Source: Xanthostigma xanthostigma (lineage: Eukaryota; Arthropoda; Insecta; Raphidioptera; Raphidiidae). Taken from it: a DNA stretch of 64,000 nt. A program made the translations under genes and the position numbers. Position 1 is the stretch's first letter; each line of letters starts with the position of its first letter. The notes below the pieces were generated by a model. The model saw only the letters and a list, made by a program, of their open reading frames with translations, did not search any database and was not told the origin of the DNA. The stretch lies in NCBI GenBank assembly GCA_963575645.1, contig OY754464.1:48598192-48662191 (forward strand), written 5' to 3'. Of the stretch, positions 11,152 through 21,550 are shown in pieces.

Positions 11152-14100
11152 ATGTCCGTAAAGTTAGCAGAGCAGTTGTAGCAGAACAATTGTTTCTGGC
11201 ACTGATTAATTAAGGCTCATTAAAGGCTATTTAAATGCCCTATTGCGAAATTAAATGCTCCTATACATATTGCAAAAATTCATGTTCTGCTAACTTAACG
11301 AAAAGTTAGCAGAGCACTAATGTTAAAAGTTAATAAAAATGACTATGTCATATATGAGAATTTAAGGCTCATTTAAGGCTATTTAAATGCCCTATTGCGA
11401 AATTCAATGCTCTCATATATATTGCAAAAATTCAAGTTCTGCTAACTTAACGAAAAGTTAGCAGAGCACTAATGTTAAAAGTTAATAAAAATGACTATGT
11501 CATATATGAGAATTTAAGGCTCATTTAAGGCTATTTAAATGCCCTATTGCGAAATTAAATACTCTCATATATATTGCAAAAATTCAAGTTCTGCTACCTT
11601 AACGAACAGTTATCAGAGCACTAATGTTAAAAGTTAATAAAAATGACTATGTCATATATGAGAATTTAAGGCTCATTTAAGGCTATTTAAATGCCCTATT
11701 GCGAAATTCAATGCTCTCATATATATTGCAAAAATTCAAGTTCTGCTAACTTAACGAACAGTTATCAGAGCACTAATGTTAAAAGTTAATAGAAATGAAT
11801 ATATCATATATGAATATTTAAGGCTCATTTAAGGCTATTTTAATGCCCTATTGCGAAATTAAATGCTCCCATACATATTGAAAAAATTCATGTTCTGCTA
11901 ACTTAACGAAAAGTTAGCAGAGCACTAATGTTAAAAGTTAATAAAAATGACTATGTCATATATGAGAATTTAAGGCTCATTTAAGGCTATTTAAATGCCC
12001 TATTGCGAAATTAAATGCTCTCATATATATTGCAAAAATTCAAGTTCTGCTAACTTAACGAACAGTTATCAGAGCACTAATGTTAAAAGTTAATAGAAAT
12101 GAATATATCATATATGAATATTTAAGGCTCATTTAAGGCTATTTAAATGCCCTATTGCGAAATTAAATGCTCCCATACATATTGAAAAAATTCATGTTCT
12201 GCTAACTTAACGAAAAGTTAGCAGAGCACTAATGTTAAAAGTTAATAAAAAATGACTATGTCATATATGAGAATTTAAGGCTCATTGAAGGCTATTTAAA
12301 TGCCCTATTGCGAAATTAAATGCTCTCATATATATTGCAAAAATTCAAGTTCTGCTAACTTAACGAAAAGTTATCAGAGCACTAATGTTAAAAGTTAATA
12401 GAAATGAATATATCATATATGAATATTTAAGGCTCATTTAAGGCTATTTAAATGCCCTATTGCGAAATTAAATGCTCCCATACATATTGCAAAAATTCAT
12501 GTTCTGCTAACTTAACGAAAAGTTATCAGAGCACTAATGTTAAAAGTTAATAGAAATGAATATATCATATATGAATATTTAAGGCTCATTTAAGGCTATT
12601 TAAATGCCCTATTGCGAAATTAAATGCTCCCATACATATTGAAAAAATTCATGTTCTGCTAACTTAACGAAAAGTTAGCAGAGCACTAATGTTAAAAGTT
12701 AATAAAAAATGACTATGTCATATATGAGAATTTAAGGCTCATTTAAGGCTATTTAAATGCCCTATTGCGAAATTAAATGCTCTCATATATATTGCAAAAA
12801 TTCAAGTTCTGCTAACTTAACGAAAAGTTATCAGAGCACTAATGTTAAAAGTTAATAGAAATGAATATATCATATATGAATATTTAAGGCTCATTTAAGG
12901 CTATTTAAATGCCCTATTGCGAAATTAAATGCTTCCATACATATTGCAAAAATTCATGTTCTGCTAACTTAACCAAAAGTTATCAGAGCACTAATGTTAA
13001 AAGTTAATAGAAATGAATATATCATATATGAATATTTAAGGCTCATTTAAGGCTATTTAAATGCCCTATTGCGAAATTAAATGCTCCCATACATATTGAA
13101 AAAATTCATGTTCTGCTAACTTAACGAAAAGTTAGCAGAGCACTAATGTTAAAAGTTAATAGAAATGAATATATCATATATGAATATTTAAGGCTCATTT
13201 AAGGCTATTTAAATGCCCTATTGCGAAATTAAATGCTCCCATACATATTGCAAAAATTCATGTTCTGCTAACTTAACGAAAAGTTATCAGAGCACTAATG
13301 TTAAAAGTTAATAGAAATGAATATATCATATATGAATATTTAAGGCTCATTTAAGGCTATTTAAATGCCCTATTGCGAAATTAAATGCTCCCATACATAT
13401 TGAAAAAATTCATGTTCTGCTAACTTAACGAAAAGTTAGCAGAGCACTAATGTTAAAAGTTAATAAAAAATGACTATGTCATATATGAGAATTTAAGGCT
13501 CATTTAAGGCTATTTAAATGCCCTATTGCGAAATTAAATGCTCTCATATATATTGCAAAAATTCAAGTTCTGCTAACTTAACGAAAAGTTATCAGAGCAC
13601 TAATGTTAAAAGTTAATAGAAATGAATATATCATATATGAATATTTAAGGTTCATTTAAGGCTATTTAAATGCCCTATTGCGAAATTAAATGCTCCCATA
13701 CATATTGCAAAAATTCATGTTCTGCTAACTTAACGAAAAGTTATCAGAGCACTAATGTTAAAAGTTAATAGAAATGAATATATCATATATGAATATTTAA
13801 GGCTCATTTAAGGCTATTTAAATGCCCTATTGCGAAATTAAATGCTCCCATACATATTGAAAAAATTCATGTTCTGCTAACTTAACGAAAAGTTAGCAGA
13901 GCACTAATGTTAAAAGTTAATATAAATGAATATATCATATATGAATATTTAAGGCTCATTTAAGGCTATTTAAATGCCCTATTGCGAAATTAAATGCTCC
14001 CATACATATTGCAAAAATTCAAGTTCTGCTAACTTAACGAAAAGTTAGCAGAGCACTAATGTTAAAAGTTAATAAACATAAATATATCATATATGAGAAT

Positions 14101-14157
14101 TTAAGGCTCGTTACAGGCTATTTAAATGCCCTATTGCGAAATTAAATGCTCCCATAT
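11152..14157 (+). repeat. left satellite arm, ~20 x 152 bp
   Basis: Spacing of the landmark AACGAAAAGTTAGCAGAGCA is 152 bp through most of the array. Each unit carries a small palindrome (GCTAACTTAACGAAAAGTTAGC) and the block TTTAAATGCCCTATTGCGAA. Two main variants are recognised by AAAATGACTATGTCATATATG (A) and GAAATGAATATATCATATATG (B). Confidence 0.85.
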
Positions 14158-14730
14158 TAGGCCAAGCTATAGAGATTTAAAAAAGCGTTCTTGTGACATA
14201 AAGACTAGTAGCAAACCGATTGTGCGATGTTATAAAAGATAATAAGCAGATGAGTAGGTATGTGTTTTTCACTCGAGTTTCCGGTCCATTTGTTAGTTAT
14301 CAAGAGTTTATTGCAAAAAAAACGCGATTTTTGTCTTTTTTGGCTTGTAACTTTGAAACTAATGGAGCAATCGGAATGCCCCAATGAAATGGTTTGTAGA
14401 GAATTGAAATATCTACAGAATGAGAGGTCGAATGTCTTAATCGGATAATTAGGTCCTGAAAAATTTAGGAAAAACCAGAAAATTAGGCGTTTTTTCTAAA
14501 ATTTATAGCTCCGTCATTTTTTGAGCTGGAGCGCTAAAATTTTGAGAGAAAGTAGGGATTATAATGTTCTTTATATGTGCCAAAGGTGGGTGCTGTCGGA
14601 TTATTAGTTTTCGCGAAATCGCGATTGAAAGTTTGCAGTGCGCTTTTTTCTGGCAGGCCTGTATGCGTTACCGTAAGTCCGATAATAATTTCAAAGAAAG
14701 TTTTGAAAAATTGACATCGTGCACTACAAA

Positions 14731-15003
14731 ACGTATATTTCAGTTTTTCGATCAGATGCCTGGAAGCACGCTAAAAACACTCGTAAAGTTCGTGAAAAAC
14801 GGCCGAGCGCGCCCTCTCAGGCGAGTGGTGGGAGAATATAAATAACGTGCGCGCCGCGCGCGCTATTACTATATATACGCTTCTCCGCCGCTGCTCGTTC
14901 CACCACCACTCGACTGCGAGCACGTGCTCGGCCGTTTTTCGTGAACTTTACGAGTGTTTTTAGCATGCTTCCAGGCATCTGATCGAAAAACTGAAATCTA
15001 CGT
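14731..15003. repeat. GC-rich inverted module with convergent TATA boxes
   Basis: Arms of about 78 bp (matching phrases TTTCAGTTTTTCGATCAGAT and CTTTACGAGTGTTTTTAGC) flank a ~115-bp centre. The centre has TATAAATA on the plus strand at 14,837, a TATATATA at 14,870-14,877 followed on the minus strand by G, and a CG-alternating run at about 14,846-14,864. The inverted GAGTGGTGG phrases on each side keep the symmetry. It looks like two core promoters pointing at each other, but transcription cannot be judged from sequence. Confidence 0.5.
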
Positions 15004-15398
15004 TCCCGCGTATGGGAAAAATTAAAAAACACATATTATTATGTATGTACATACATCCATACATACATACTACATATGTACATACATATTTTTTATTTAC
15101 ATAATAGGGTAGAATTTTATTGTTTTCTCATATACATTAATAGTCAGAGTGCCCGTCGACAAAAATTTTACTGACACATACTCTCCCCAAACTTTGTATA
15201 TGGCTTGATTAGGCCTAGTCTGACACCTATTTCCTCTATGACTTTTCTTGATTTTGGGGCGTTTTCCCTCTAAATTTTCCGAAAGATGTCGTTTTGACGA
15301 CATGTAAAAATTTATAGATACTGTTTGTTTTTTTAATTGGATAGCTTAAAAACTTCAACCAAAATGCTAAAATAATGTTCTCTGACAAATAACATGAA

Positions 15399-15463
15399 CC
15401 ATTTAAAATGTCTGACACCTCAAATATGTTCGACATATTCGAGGTGTCAGACATTTTTAATGG
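15399..15463. repeat. short foldback hairpin
   Basis: CCATTTAAAATGTCTGACAC and its inverted partner GTGTCAGACATTTTTAATGG close around a 3-base centre, with arms of about 31 bp and few mismatches. Confidence 0.7.
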
Positions 15464-16000
15464 TGCTGGCGCTGGCTTGGTAAATGTAACAAAAAAGTAT
15501 AGGATTGTGTAGGTCACGTCATAAACGTTGTCGGTCAGGTCTGCGTCATAAAAAATATCATGGCTTACTGCATAAGCATAACTTACTATGAATGAGATAA
15601 AAAAAAAAACAAGTCAAATAATCCTTAAAAAATACTGTGAGAAAATTTAGGTTGTAAATTTTTACTTTGCAAATGTGTATACTAATTGTTTTTCAAAGGC
15701 ATCAATAGTGAAAGTACGACCAAACAGACTGACTAATAAAAATTCACTGCTAATAAGGCGGCTGATAATAAATTCAAATTATTGTAACTGTACAACAAAT
15801 ATTTTTATTGTTAACTCATTTTCAACAATCGGATTTCATTAATCAGTCTGTATTTGTCCGCCCTTAGTTACGCACGTGAAAAACCTTATTTCTTTGATTT
15901 CTTTAATATAAATCAGGATTAGTTGAGTAAAGTCTCTCCTTCAATTTATCCTTTCGATATGATATACCTACTAGTTATTGATATCAACTCTTAATATTGG

Positions 16001-17081
16001 TGCTCTGCTATCTTTTCGTTTAAATAGCAAAACACGAATTTTTGCAATATGTATGGGAGCATTTAATTTCGCAATAGGGCATTTAAATAGCCTTAAATGA
16101 GCCTTAAATTTTCATATATAACATAGTCATTTATATTAACTTGTAACATTAGTGCTCTGCTAACTTTTCGTTAAGTTAGCAGAACTTGAATTTTTGCAAT
16201 ATGTACCTACTGGAGCATTTAATTTCGCACTAAGGCATTTAAATAGCCTTTAATGAGCCTTAAATTCTCATATATGATTTAGTTATTTTTATTAACTTTT
16301 AACATTAGTGCTCTGTTAACTTTTCATTTAGTTAGCAAAACCCGAATTTTTGCAATAAGTATGGGAGCATTTAATTTCGCAATAGGGCATTTAAATAGCC
16401 TTAAATGAGCCTTAAATATTCATATATGATATATTCATTTCTATTAACTTTTAACATTAGTGCTCTGCTAACTTTTCGTTAAGTTAGCAGAACTTGAATT
16501 TTTGCAATATATATGGGAGCATTTAATTTCGCAATAGGGCATTTAAATAGCCTTAAATGAGCCTTAAATTCTCATATATGACATAGTCATTTTTATTAAC
16601 TTTTAACATTAGTGCTCTGCTAACTTTTCGTTAAGTTAGCAGAACTTGAATTTTTGCAATATATATGAGAGCATTTAATTTCGCAATAGGGCATTTAAAT
16701 AGCCTTAAATGAGCCTTAAATTCTCATATATGACATAGTCATTTTTATTAACTTTTAACATTAGTGCTCTGCTAACTTTTCGTTAAGTTAGCAGAACTTG
16801 AATTTTTGCAATATATATGAGAGCATTTAATTTCGCAATAGGGCATTTAAATAGCCTTAAATGAGCCTTAAATTTTCATATATGACATAGTCATTTATAT
16901 TAACTTTTAACATTAGTGCTCTGCTAACTTTTCGTTAAGTTAGCAGAACATGAATTTTTGCAGTATGTATGGGAGCATTTAATTTCACAATAGGGCATTT
17001 AAATAGCCTTAAATGAGCCTTAATTAGTCAGTGCTAGAAACAGTTGTTCTGCTACAACTGCTCTGCTAACTTTACGGACAT
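16001..17081 (-). repeat. right satellite arm, ~7 x 152 bp
   Basis: The same 152-bp unit as the left arm, inverted; landmark on the plus strand GTGCTCTGCTAACTTTTCG. The units next to the core are the most diverged. The arm ends in the terminal sequence that mirrors 11,152 onwards. Confidence 0.85.
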
Positions 17082-17247
17082 TTTTAAAGGTAATAGTTAT
17101 CGGAGCTACTTCCGTATCCGCCTCATCATTTTATGTGGATCTATTGTAGAAAGATTTTAGTTTATAGACTCTTGGAAACTGATGTCATTAGCGTATGTAA
17201 TTTGTTAATTACGTTAAGTAAAATACCTTTTTCGTGTGTGTGCATCT

Positions 17248-17296
17248 TTTAAAAGCATCTAAGATACTTTATGAAGTATCTAAGTTGCTTTTTAAA
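17248..17296. repeat. hairpin, ~22-bp arms
   Basis: TTTTAAAAGCATCTAAGATA and the inverted TATCTAAGTTGCTTTTTAAAA close around a short loop with a few mismatches. Confidence 0.55.
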
Positions 17297-17338
17297 AATA
17301 TTTTAGATATACTTTTGCAAGTTTGTGTTAGAGAAAGT

Positions 17339-17591
17339 CAATTATGACTAATTAATTTAGAATAAGATTAAAATAAAAATTAAGTTATTAACAAAATAAT
17401 TCAATTATAGTAAAAAAGCGTGGGGTGCTTGATATTAAATATTACAATTATTCCATTGGTAGCTCTTTATAAAATTATTGTTATAATGAAATATAGTAAT
17501 TGGCTCCCCACGCTTTTTACTATAATTGAATTATTTTATTAATAACTTAATTTTTATTTTAATCTTAATCCAAATTAATTAGTCATAATTG
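17339..17591. repeat. foldback, 87-bp arms
   Basis: The left arm (17,339-17,425) starts CAATTATGACTAATTAATTT and ends AAAAAGCGTGGGG; the right arm (17,506-17,591) starts CCCCACGCTTTTTACTATAA and mirrors it with few differences. The loop of about 80 bp is AT-rich. Probably a long-TIR MITE inserted just outside the Foldback element. Confidence 0.75.
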
Positions 17592-17599
17592 ATTGTTGG

Positions 17600-18125
17600 A
17601 TTTTCTATTGCTGTAGCACAAACTTCTTATACTTAAAAATATTTTCTACTTTTTAGTTCGGTTTGCTATTAAAGCGTGTTTTTTAGTTTTTTTAAACTAA
17701 ATTTTTTTACGTATCTTCTGCTACTGTGGTATCTAATATTTTAAAGAATATTTAAGGTCGCTGGAGCCCAGCTGATCAACTTAGATTTCAGTTCTACATG
17801 CATTTTTACACAATTTCTACATGCCCCTCTGCACCCGCAGGCACCCGCAAAAGTCTATGTTACGAGCATATAAATGCAAAATGCACTATGGAAGAAGATT
17901 GATTCGTACATTATCGGATAATTTGATTTCACTAATTTTATTGATACGAATATCTGCGAAGAATTTATATCTTTTGTGTTACTATTTCGTTTGCAAACAC
18001 ATTATTGCAGCGGCGTAGGTATAATAATATAATAAATATAACTATTTGGGCGTTCATCTAAGCATATCAAGAGATAAAAAACATGCGAAATAAAAAGTGT
18101 CTCATACATTTTATTACATTTATCT
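17600..18125. other. non-coding, no gene seen
   Basis: AT-rich; a 65-codon plus-strand frame near 17.8 kb is not convincing. Confidence 0.5.
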
Positions 18126-18130
18126 AAATA

Positions 18131-18206
18131 TATAAAAGGAAACCGTGACTGACTGATCTATCAACATCAAACTTGGCGCGAGCGAAGTCGCGGGCAAAAA
18201 CTAGTA
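18131..18206 (+). mobile_element. Helitron-like 3' terminus
   Basis: GACTGACTGATCTATCAACA and a GCGCGAGCGAAGTCGCGGGC hairpin lead to ACTAGT. This is a common Helitron end in moth and butterfly genomes. Only the terminal ~75 bp is recognisable. Confidence 0.55.
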
Positions 18207-18433
18207 TAATATATATCGAAAAATGGTATTAAAAAAGTTGTTTATAATATGATTTTAAGAGAAAATTTAAAGAAATATTCGGTTTCTGAATTAACACAAA
18301 ATTCGAAAAATATCGAAAAAGTTGGTCACAATTACTTTCTGGATCGATAATATGCTAATTTAATGTTAAAATATCTAAGTCAATACATGTTCCAAATATA
18401 TCTACAGACTTTTTTTTATTACTTTTTCTTTTA

Positions 18434-19253
18434 AGAGTTCCGGACCCGAAGGGTGCCAATGGAACACTATTACTAAGCCTCCGCTGTCCGTCCGTCCGTT
18501 TGTCAGCAAGCTGTATCTCATAAACTGTAGTAGGATAGTTGAAATTTTCACAGTGTGTATTTCTATTGGCGCTCTAACAACAAATAAATCAAGATGGCAA
18601 ATTTCGAAATGGCCGCCATAAGCATTAAAAAAACCTCCTATAGTGTCTTTGTGCGTAATCGTTTTTGTGCTATCTCCTTGCATTCGTATTACTTCCCTGC
18701 ACCACGACGGCGAATTTCGAATAGATGTAATTAAATTATACAATTACTTTCCAAATTTTTACATATTGTTATAGCACTTCTCTTGTTTCTTTTACAAAAG
18801 TGTTTTAAAAGTATGTGGAAATATTGGGTTCAAATATCCCTCTTAAGATATCTTATTTTAAAAGTGAAAGTTTTCTTTTCGGATAACATTTGGTAAACGA
18901 ATTATCAATCCTGTAAAAGGATTTATTTTCTTTCTTAGAAGTAAAGGTAATTAGTACTCGAATTACGAGTCATAAAACCTAGGTATAATTTCACCGTAGA
19001 ATAGACCCAAAATATTACAAGAGGTAAAAGGACAACCATTATAAGACAGTTGTTAATAGTTAGTTCTCTCTGATCCGTGACACTATCAAGGAATACTTCC
19101 AATAATAATAATAAATAAAAGACAATCTTCTAATAATTAAACTCTTCAATTATTTAATAAATACACCGTCACCGAATCCATAATCCCAACAAAGTACATA
19201 GTGTTTTATCTTGTACGGTGGTAGGGAGCCCTTCGTGTGCGAGTTCGACTGGT
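18434..19253 (+). mobile_element. dispersed ~815-bp insect repeat
   Basis: Starts AGAGTTCCGGACCCGAAGGG, contains GCTGTCCGTCCGTCCG and CTGTATCTCATAAACTG, and ends GAGCCCTTCGTGTGCGAG. I know this as an abundant non-autonomous family in Lepidoptera. A second copy in the opposite orientation lies at 49,779-50,589 and is of similar length. No coding capacity; a minus-strand 113-codon frame inside it is a chance frame. Confidence 0.6.
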
Positions 19254-19278
19254 TTAATTTTAATTGCAAAGGTAAAAA

Positions 19279-19980
19279 TTGGTTGTCTGTAAAGTCGGTT
19301 TACGGACGATAGTTTTACGTGATAACGTATTCCGCTCGAATATCATATATTATTTAATAATACATTACTGCACTATCGCTTGCACGCACAAGGTCAGGCG
19401 GAACTTTACGGAACGTTACACATTTTCGTGCGTGCAGCTGGTGTTTCATCAATTTATAAGACGTTATCACGTCAAAAACTTAGTCCGCCATCTTTAGAAG
19501 TCCGCCATATTGGATTTAGAGTGACGTCACTTTATTTTTCGAGTTATTTTCAGCAAGCCCTTTCATTTGATACCCATATTGTAGGAAAACATAAAAAACT
19601 TAGTCCGCCATCTTTAGAAGTCCGCCATATTGGTTTTAGACTGATGTCACTTTATTTTTCGAGTTATTCTCAGCAAGTCCTTTTATTTGATACTCATATT
19701 GTAGGAAACCATAATAAAATTAGTCCGCCATCTTAAGAAGTCCGCCATATTGGATTTAGAGTGACGTCACACAGCTAACCATGCATTGTCATTCAAACTA
19801 AACGTGTATACAAATTTTCATCTCAATCGGTTGATGATATCTGCTTCAAAATTACCGAAGGCATTCTAGTCGCTCACTTAGTAACGTTAGGAACGTTACA
19901 CTTTTTCGTGCATGCAGCCGGTGTTTCATCTTTTTATTTTGACGTGATTCATCAATTTATAAGACGTTATCACGTCAAAA
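19279..19980. mobile_element. repeat family R3, copy 1
   Basis: Left end TTGGTTGTCTGTAAAGTCGG; right end, read inward on the minus strand, TTTTTGACGTGATAACGTC. Both ends carry GTGATAACG near the border. Internal blocks include AACGTTACACTTTTTCGTGC. A second copy lies inverted at 47,567-48,208. This copy contains the 120-bp tandem array and a partial internal duplication of the right end (19,441-19,477 and 19,930-19,980). Confidence 0.55.
19479..19770 (+). repeat. 120-bp tandem repeat, ~2.4 units
   Basis: TAGTCCGCCATCTTTAGAAG recurs at 19,481, 19,601 and 19,721, exactly 120 bp apart. Each unit includes a GTGACGTCAC-type palindrome and TTTGATACCCATATTGTAGG. Because 120 is a multiple of three, one frame stays open through the array and reads a 40-residue repeat; I do not consider it a gene. 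Confidence 0.8.
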
Positions 19981-19999
19981 ATATTAAAAATATTACATG

Positions 20000-20217
20000 T
20001 TACCTTCTAATATAAAAGCTATTCAAGCCATACCTGCTTTCAAAAATAGATTAAAAAAATTGTTGATGGACATGTGTCCATATGATTCTCATATACGATT
20101 TTAGTTATATAATTTTAATCACGCATGTTTTTCGAATTTGTAAATTGAAATTATTATATGACGTTATTATATACCTCTTGGATGTCAATAAAGATTATAT
20201 TTTATTCTATTCTATAA
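20000..20217 (+). mobile_element. 5'-truncated LINE, 3' end
   Basis: Codons from 20,000 to the TAG at 20,102-20,104 read LPSNIKAIQAIPAFKNRLKK and then LLMDMCPYDSHIRF. The pattern LP..I....A..FK.RLKK.L is the usual carboxyl end of jockey/CR1-like LINE reverse-transcriptase proteins. A ~110-bp 3' UTR follows, ending in AATAAAGATTATATTTTATT and a short TTCTA tail repeat. The frame is closed just upstream of 20,000, so the copy is truncated at its 5' side, against the end of R3. Confidence 0.65.
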
Positions 20218-20219
20218 TA

Positions 20220-21395
20220 TAATGTTTTTGATCAAAAATGATACGAGCCGCTACTGCACATCACACATTTTACGAAAAACAATTTACTTCCACTGTAAAA
20301 GTTTGTGTTGGTGGTTCCATCTATGAATCATTTTTAGTAAACATAACTCAAAAAACATCAGTTTAGAAAATCTAGAATTTCTATGGAAAATCTTTTTCAA
20401 TCTTTGGTGTTAATGCTTCAAAATAAACTAGAAACATGCACCATTCTTCCCACATGACTTTTAACGAAGTTTTTACAGTTTATTTGACCTAAATAAGCGA
20501 ATAAAAATCGGGTAAAAACGAGAATTTAGCATAACTTTTACACAAATTTTTGTACAGAAAAAAATTAATTTGTTAAAAATTATTGAGCAAGCCAAATTTG
20601 TCAATATTTTTGACACCAATTTGCGAAGAAAAAACTGTAAAATTTTAATTTGCCTTCCCGTAATTTGAAATCTCGTGACATACTGTAAAGAAATATTGAC
20701 GAATATGGCGTTTTTTGATTAAATTTTTAGTGCAAAAAAATGTGTTTTCTTAAATTTTTAAACAGCAAGCCAAATTTTATGAGCTTTAATGCTCTATCAC
20801 AGCTAATAAAAACAGTAGTAAAATGAATTTTGTGGCCACAATTTGAAATTTCCCGAGTGCGTATTTTACAATCTGCGTACACAGTCACCTTAAGTAGACT
20901 ATTACAATAAAACCGGAATATTAAAACAGCCCCATTTCGTCTCGGCATTAACTATTTACAAAATTTATTCTCTGTGCATTTTTTAAAAAGAGGAGAGATT
21001 AAATAATTTCTGTAGAAACATGTATTTCTATTTCAGATGCGCAGAATGCTGACTTTTTTTAAAGACCAGTGAAAGTGTACCATCTCAAACAACGCCACAG
21101 TACTCTGAAAGGTAAATAGCAATTAAACTTCTTTTTCTCGACTTTTCACCGCTTTTGTTTTATCGGTTTTTAGCTCTTCTGCATGCTAGTAGAAACAATT
21201 AGCAATTTTTTTAATATGGCACAGATACACACAGTATTTTATTGAAGTGAAACTTCGTAGCGGCACTTCGAGAACTTAGAAAATAAAATGAATCAAACGA
21301 GAGGCACTGACACAAATGCGCTACACAAACGCGTTCACAAATGAGTGACGTACACTCCGTGAATGCATGTAGTACATGCGTGGTACTGACAGTCG
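20220..21395. other. non-coding, no gene seen
   Basis: AT-rich sequence, no recognisable gene; only short chance frames. Confidence 0.5.
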
Positions 21396-21402
21396 TTTAA
21401 CT

Positions 21403-21511
21403 GGCTACTTAGCTCAGTTGGTTAAAGTATCATACTAATAACTCAAGAATAATTATTCTTGTGCTAATAAATGATTTGCAAAGGTCACGGATTCGATGCC
21501 ACTATGAACCA
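21403..21511 (+). pseudogene. tRNA-Ile(AAU)-like sequence with hairpin insert
   Basis: GGCTACTTAGCTCAGTTGG matches the start and D-arm of tRNA-Ile, with an intact A box. ATCATACTAATAA gives the anticodon arm with anticodon AAT, and GATTCGATGCC resembles a B box. A 29-bp insert (21,442-21,470) interrupts the anticodon loop. It contains the perfect palindrome CAAGAATAATTATTCTTG and ends in a second CTAATAA, so the loop sequence is duplicated around it. The acceptor and T stems pair poorly. Best read as a tRNA pseudogene or a SINE head; a functional intron-bearing tRNA is less likely. Confidence 0.5.
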
Positions 21512-21550
21512 TATAATATTTTGTCTTGTGTTTTTGTTTTATTTTTTACG

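Larger units (their letters stand above)
14158..16000. other. core of the Foldback element
   Basis: Unique sequence between the satellite arms. No transposase or host exon recognised. It holds a GC-rich inverted module (14,731-15,003), a CATA-type simple repeat (about 15,040-15,090) and a 31-bp-arm hairpin (15,399-15,463). Short frames here, including two mirror-image frames around 14.75 and 14.95 kb, follow from the inverted repeat and are not called as genes. Confidence 0.6.
11143..17090. mobile_element. Foldback-type transposon, 5.9 kb
   Basis: TTTTAAAGG flanks the element on both sides (11,143-11,151 and 17,082-17,090), a 9-bp target duplication. The termini match as an inverted repeat beginning ATGTCCGTAAAGTTAGCAGA, with about 4 differences in the outer 75 bp. 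Inside, each end is expanded into tandem copies of a ~152-bp unit: about 20 on the left and 7 inverted on the right. The core (14,158-16,000) is unrelated to the satellite. Long terminal inverted repeats made of tandem subrepeats plus a 9-bp duplication are the hallmarks of Drosophila Foldback elements, which belong to the Mutator-like superfamily. No transposase is visible. Confidence 0.75.

Noticed and set aside
11152-14157. CRISPR-like array
   Set aside because: Repeats are contiguous 152-bp satellite units without unique spacers, in a eukaryotic genome.
14564-15032. Two opposed frames sharing FQFFDQMPGS and KTLVKF
   Set aside because: The shared peptide is explained by the inverted repeat itself; no independent evidence of coding.
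18402-18743. 113-codon minus-strand frame
   Set aside because: Lies on the border of a known dispersed non-coding repeat.
19380-19736. 118-codon frame with a 40-residue repeat
   Set aside because: The frame stays open only because the 120-bp tandem unit is a multiple of three; the sequence is a non-coding repeat.
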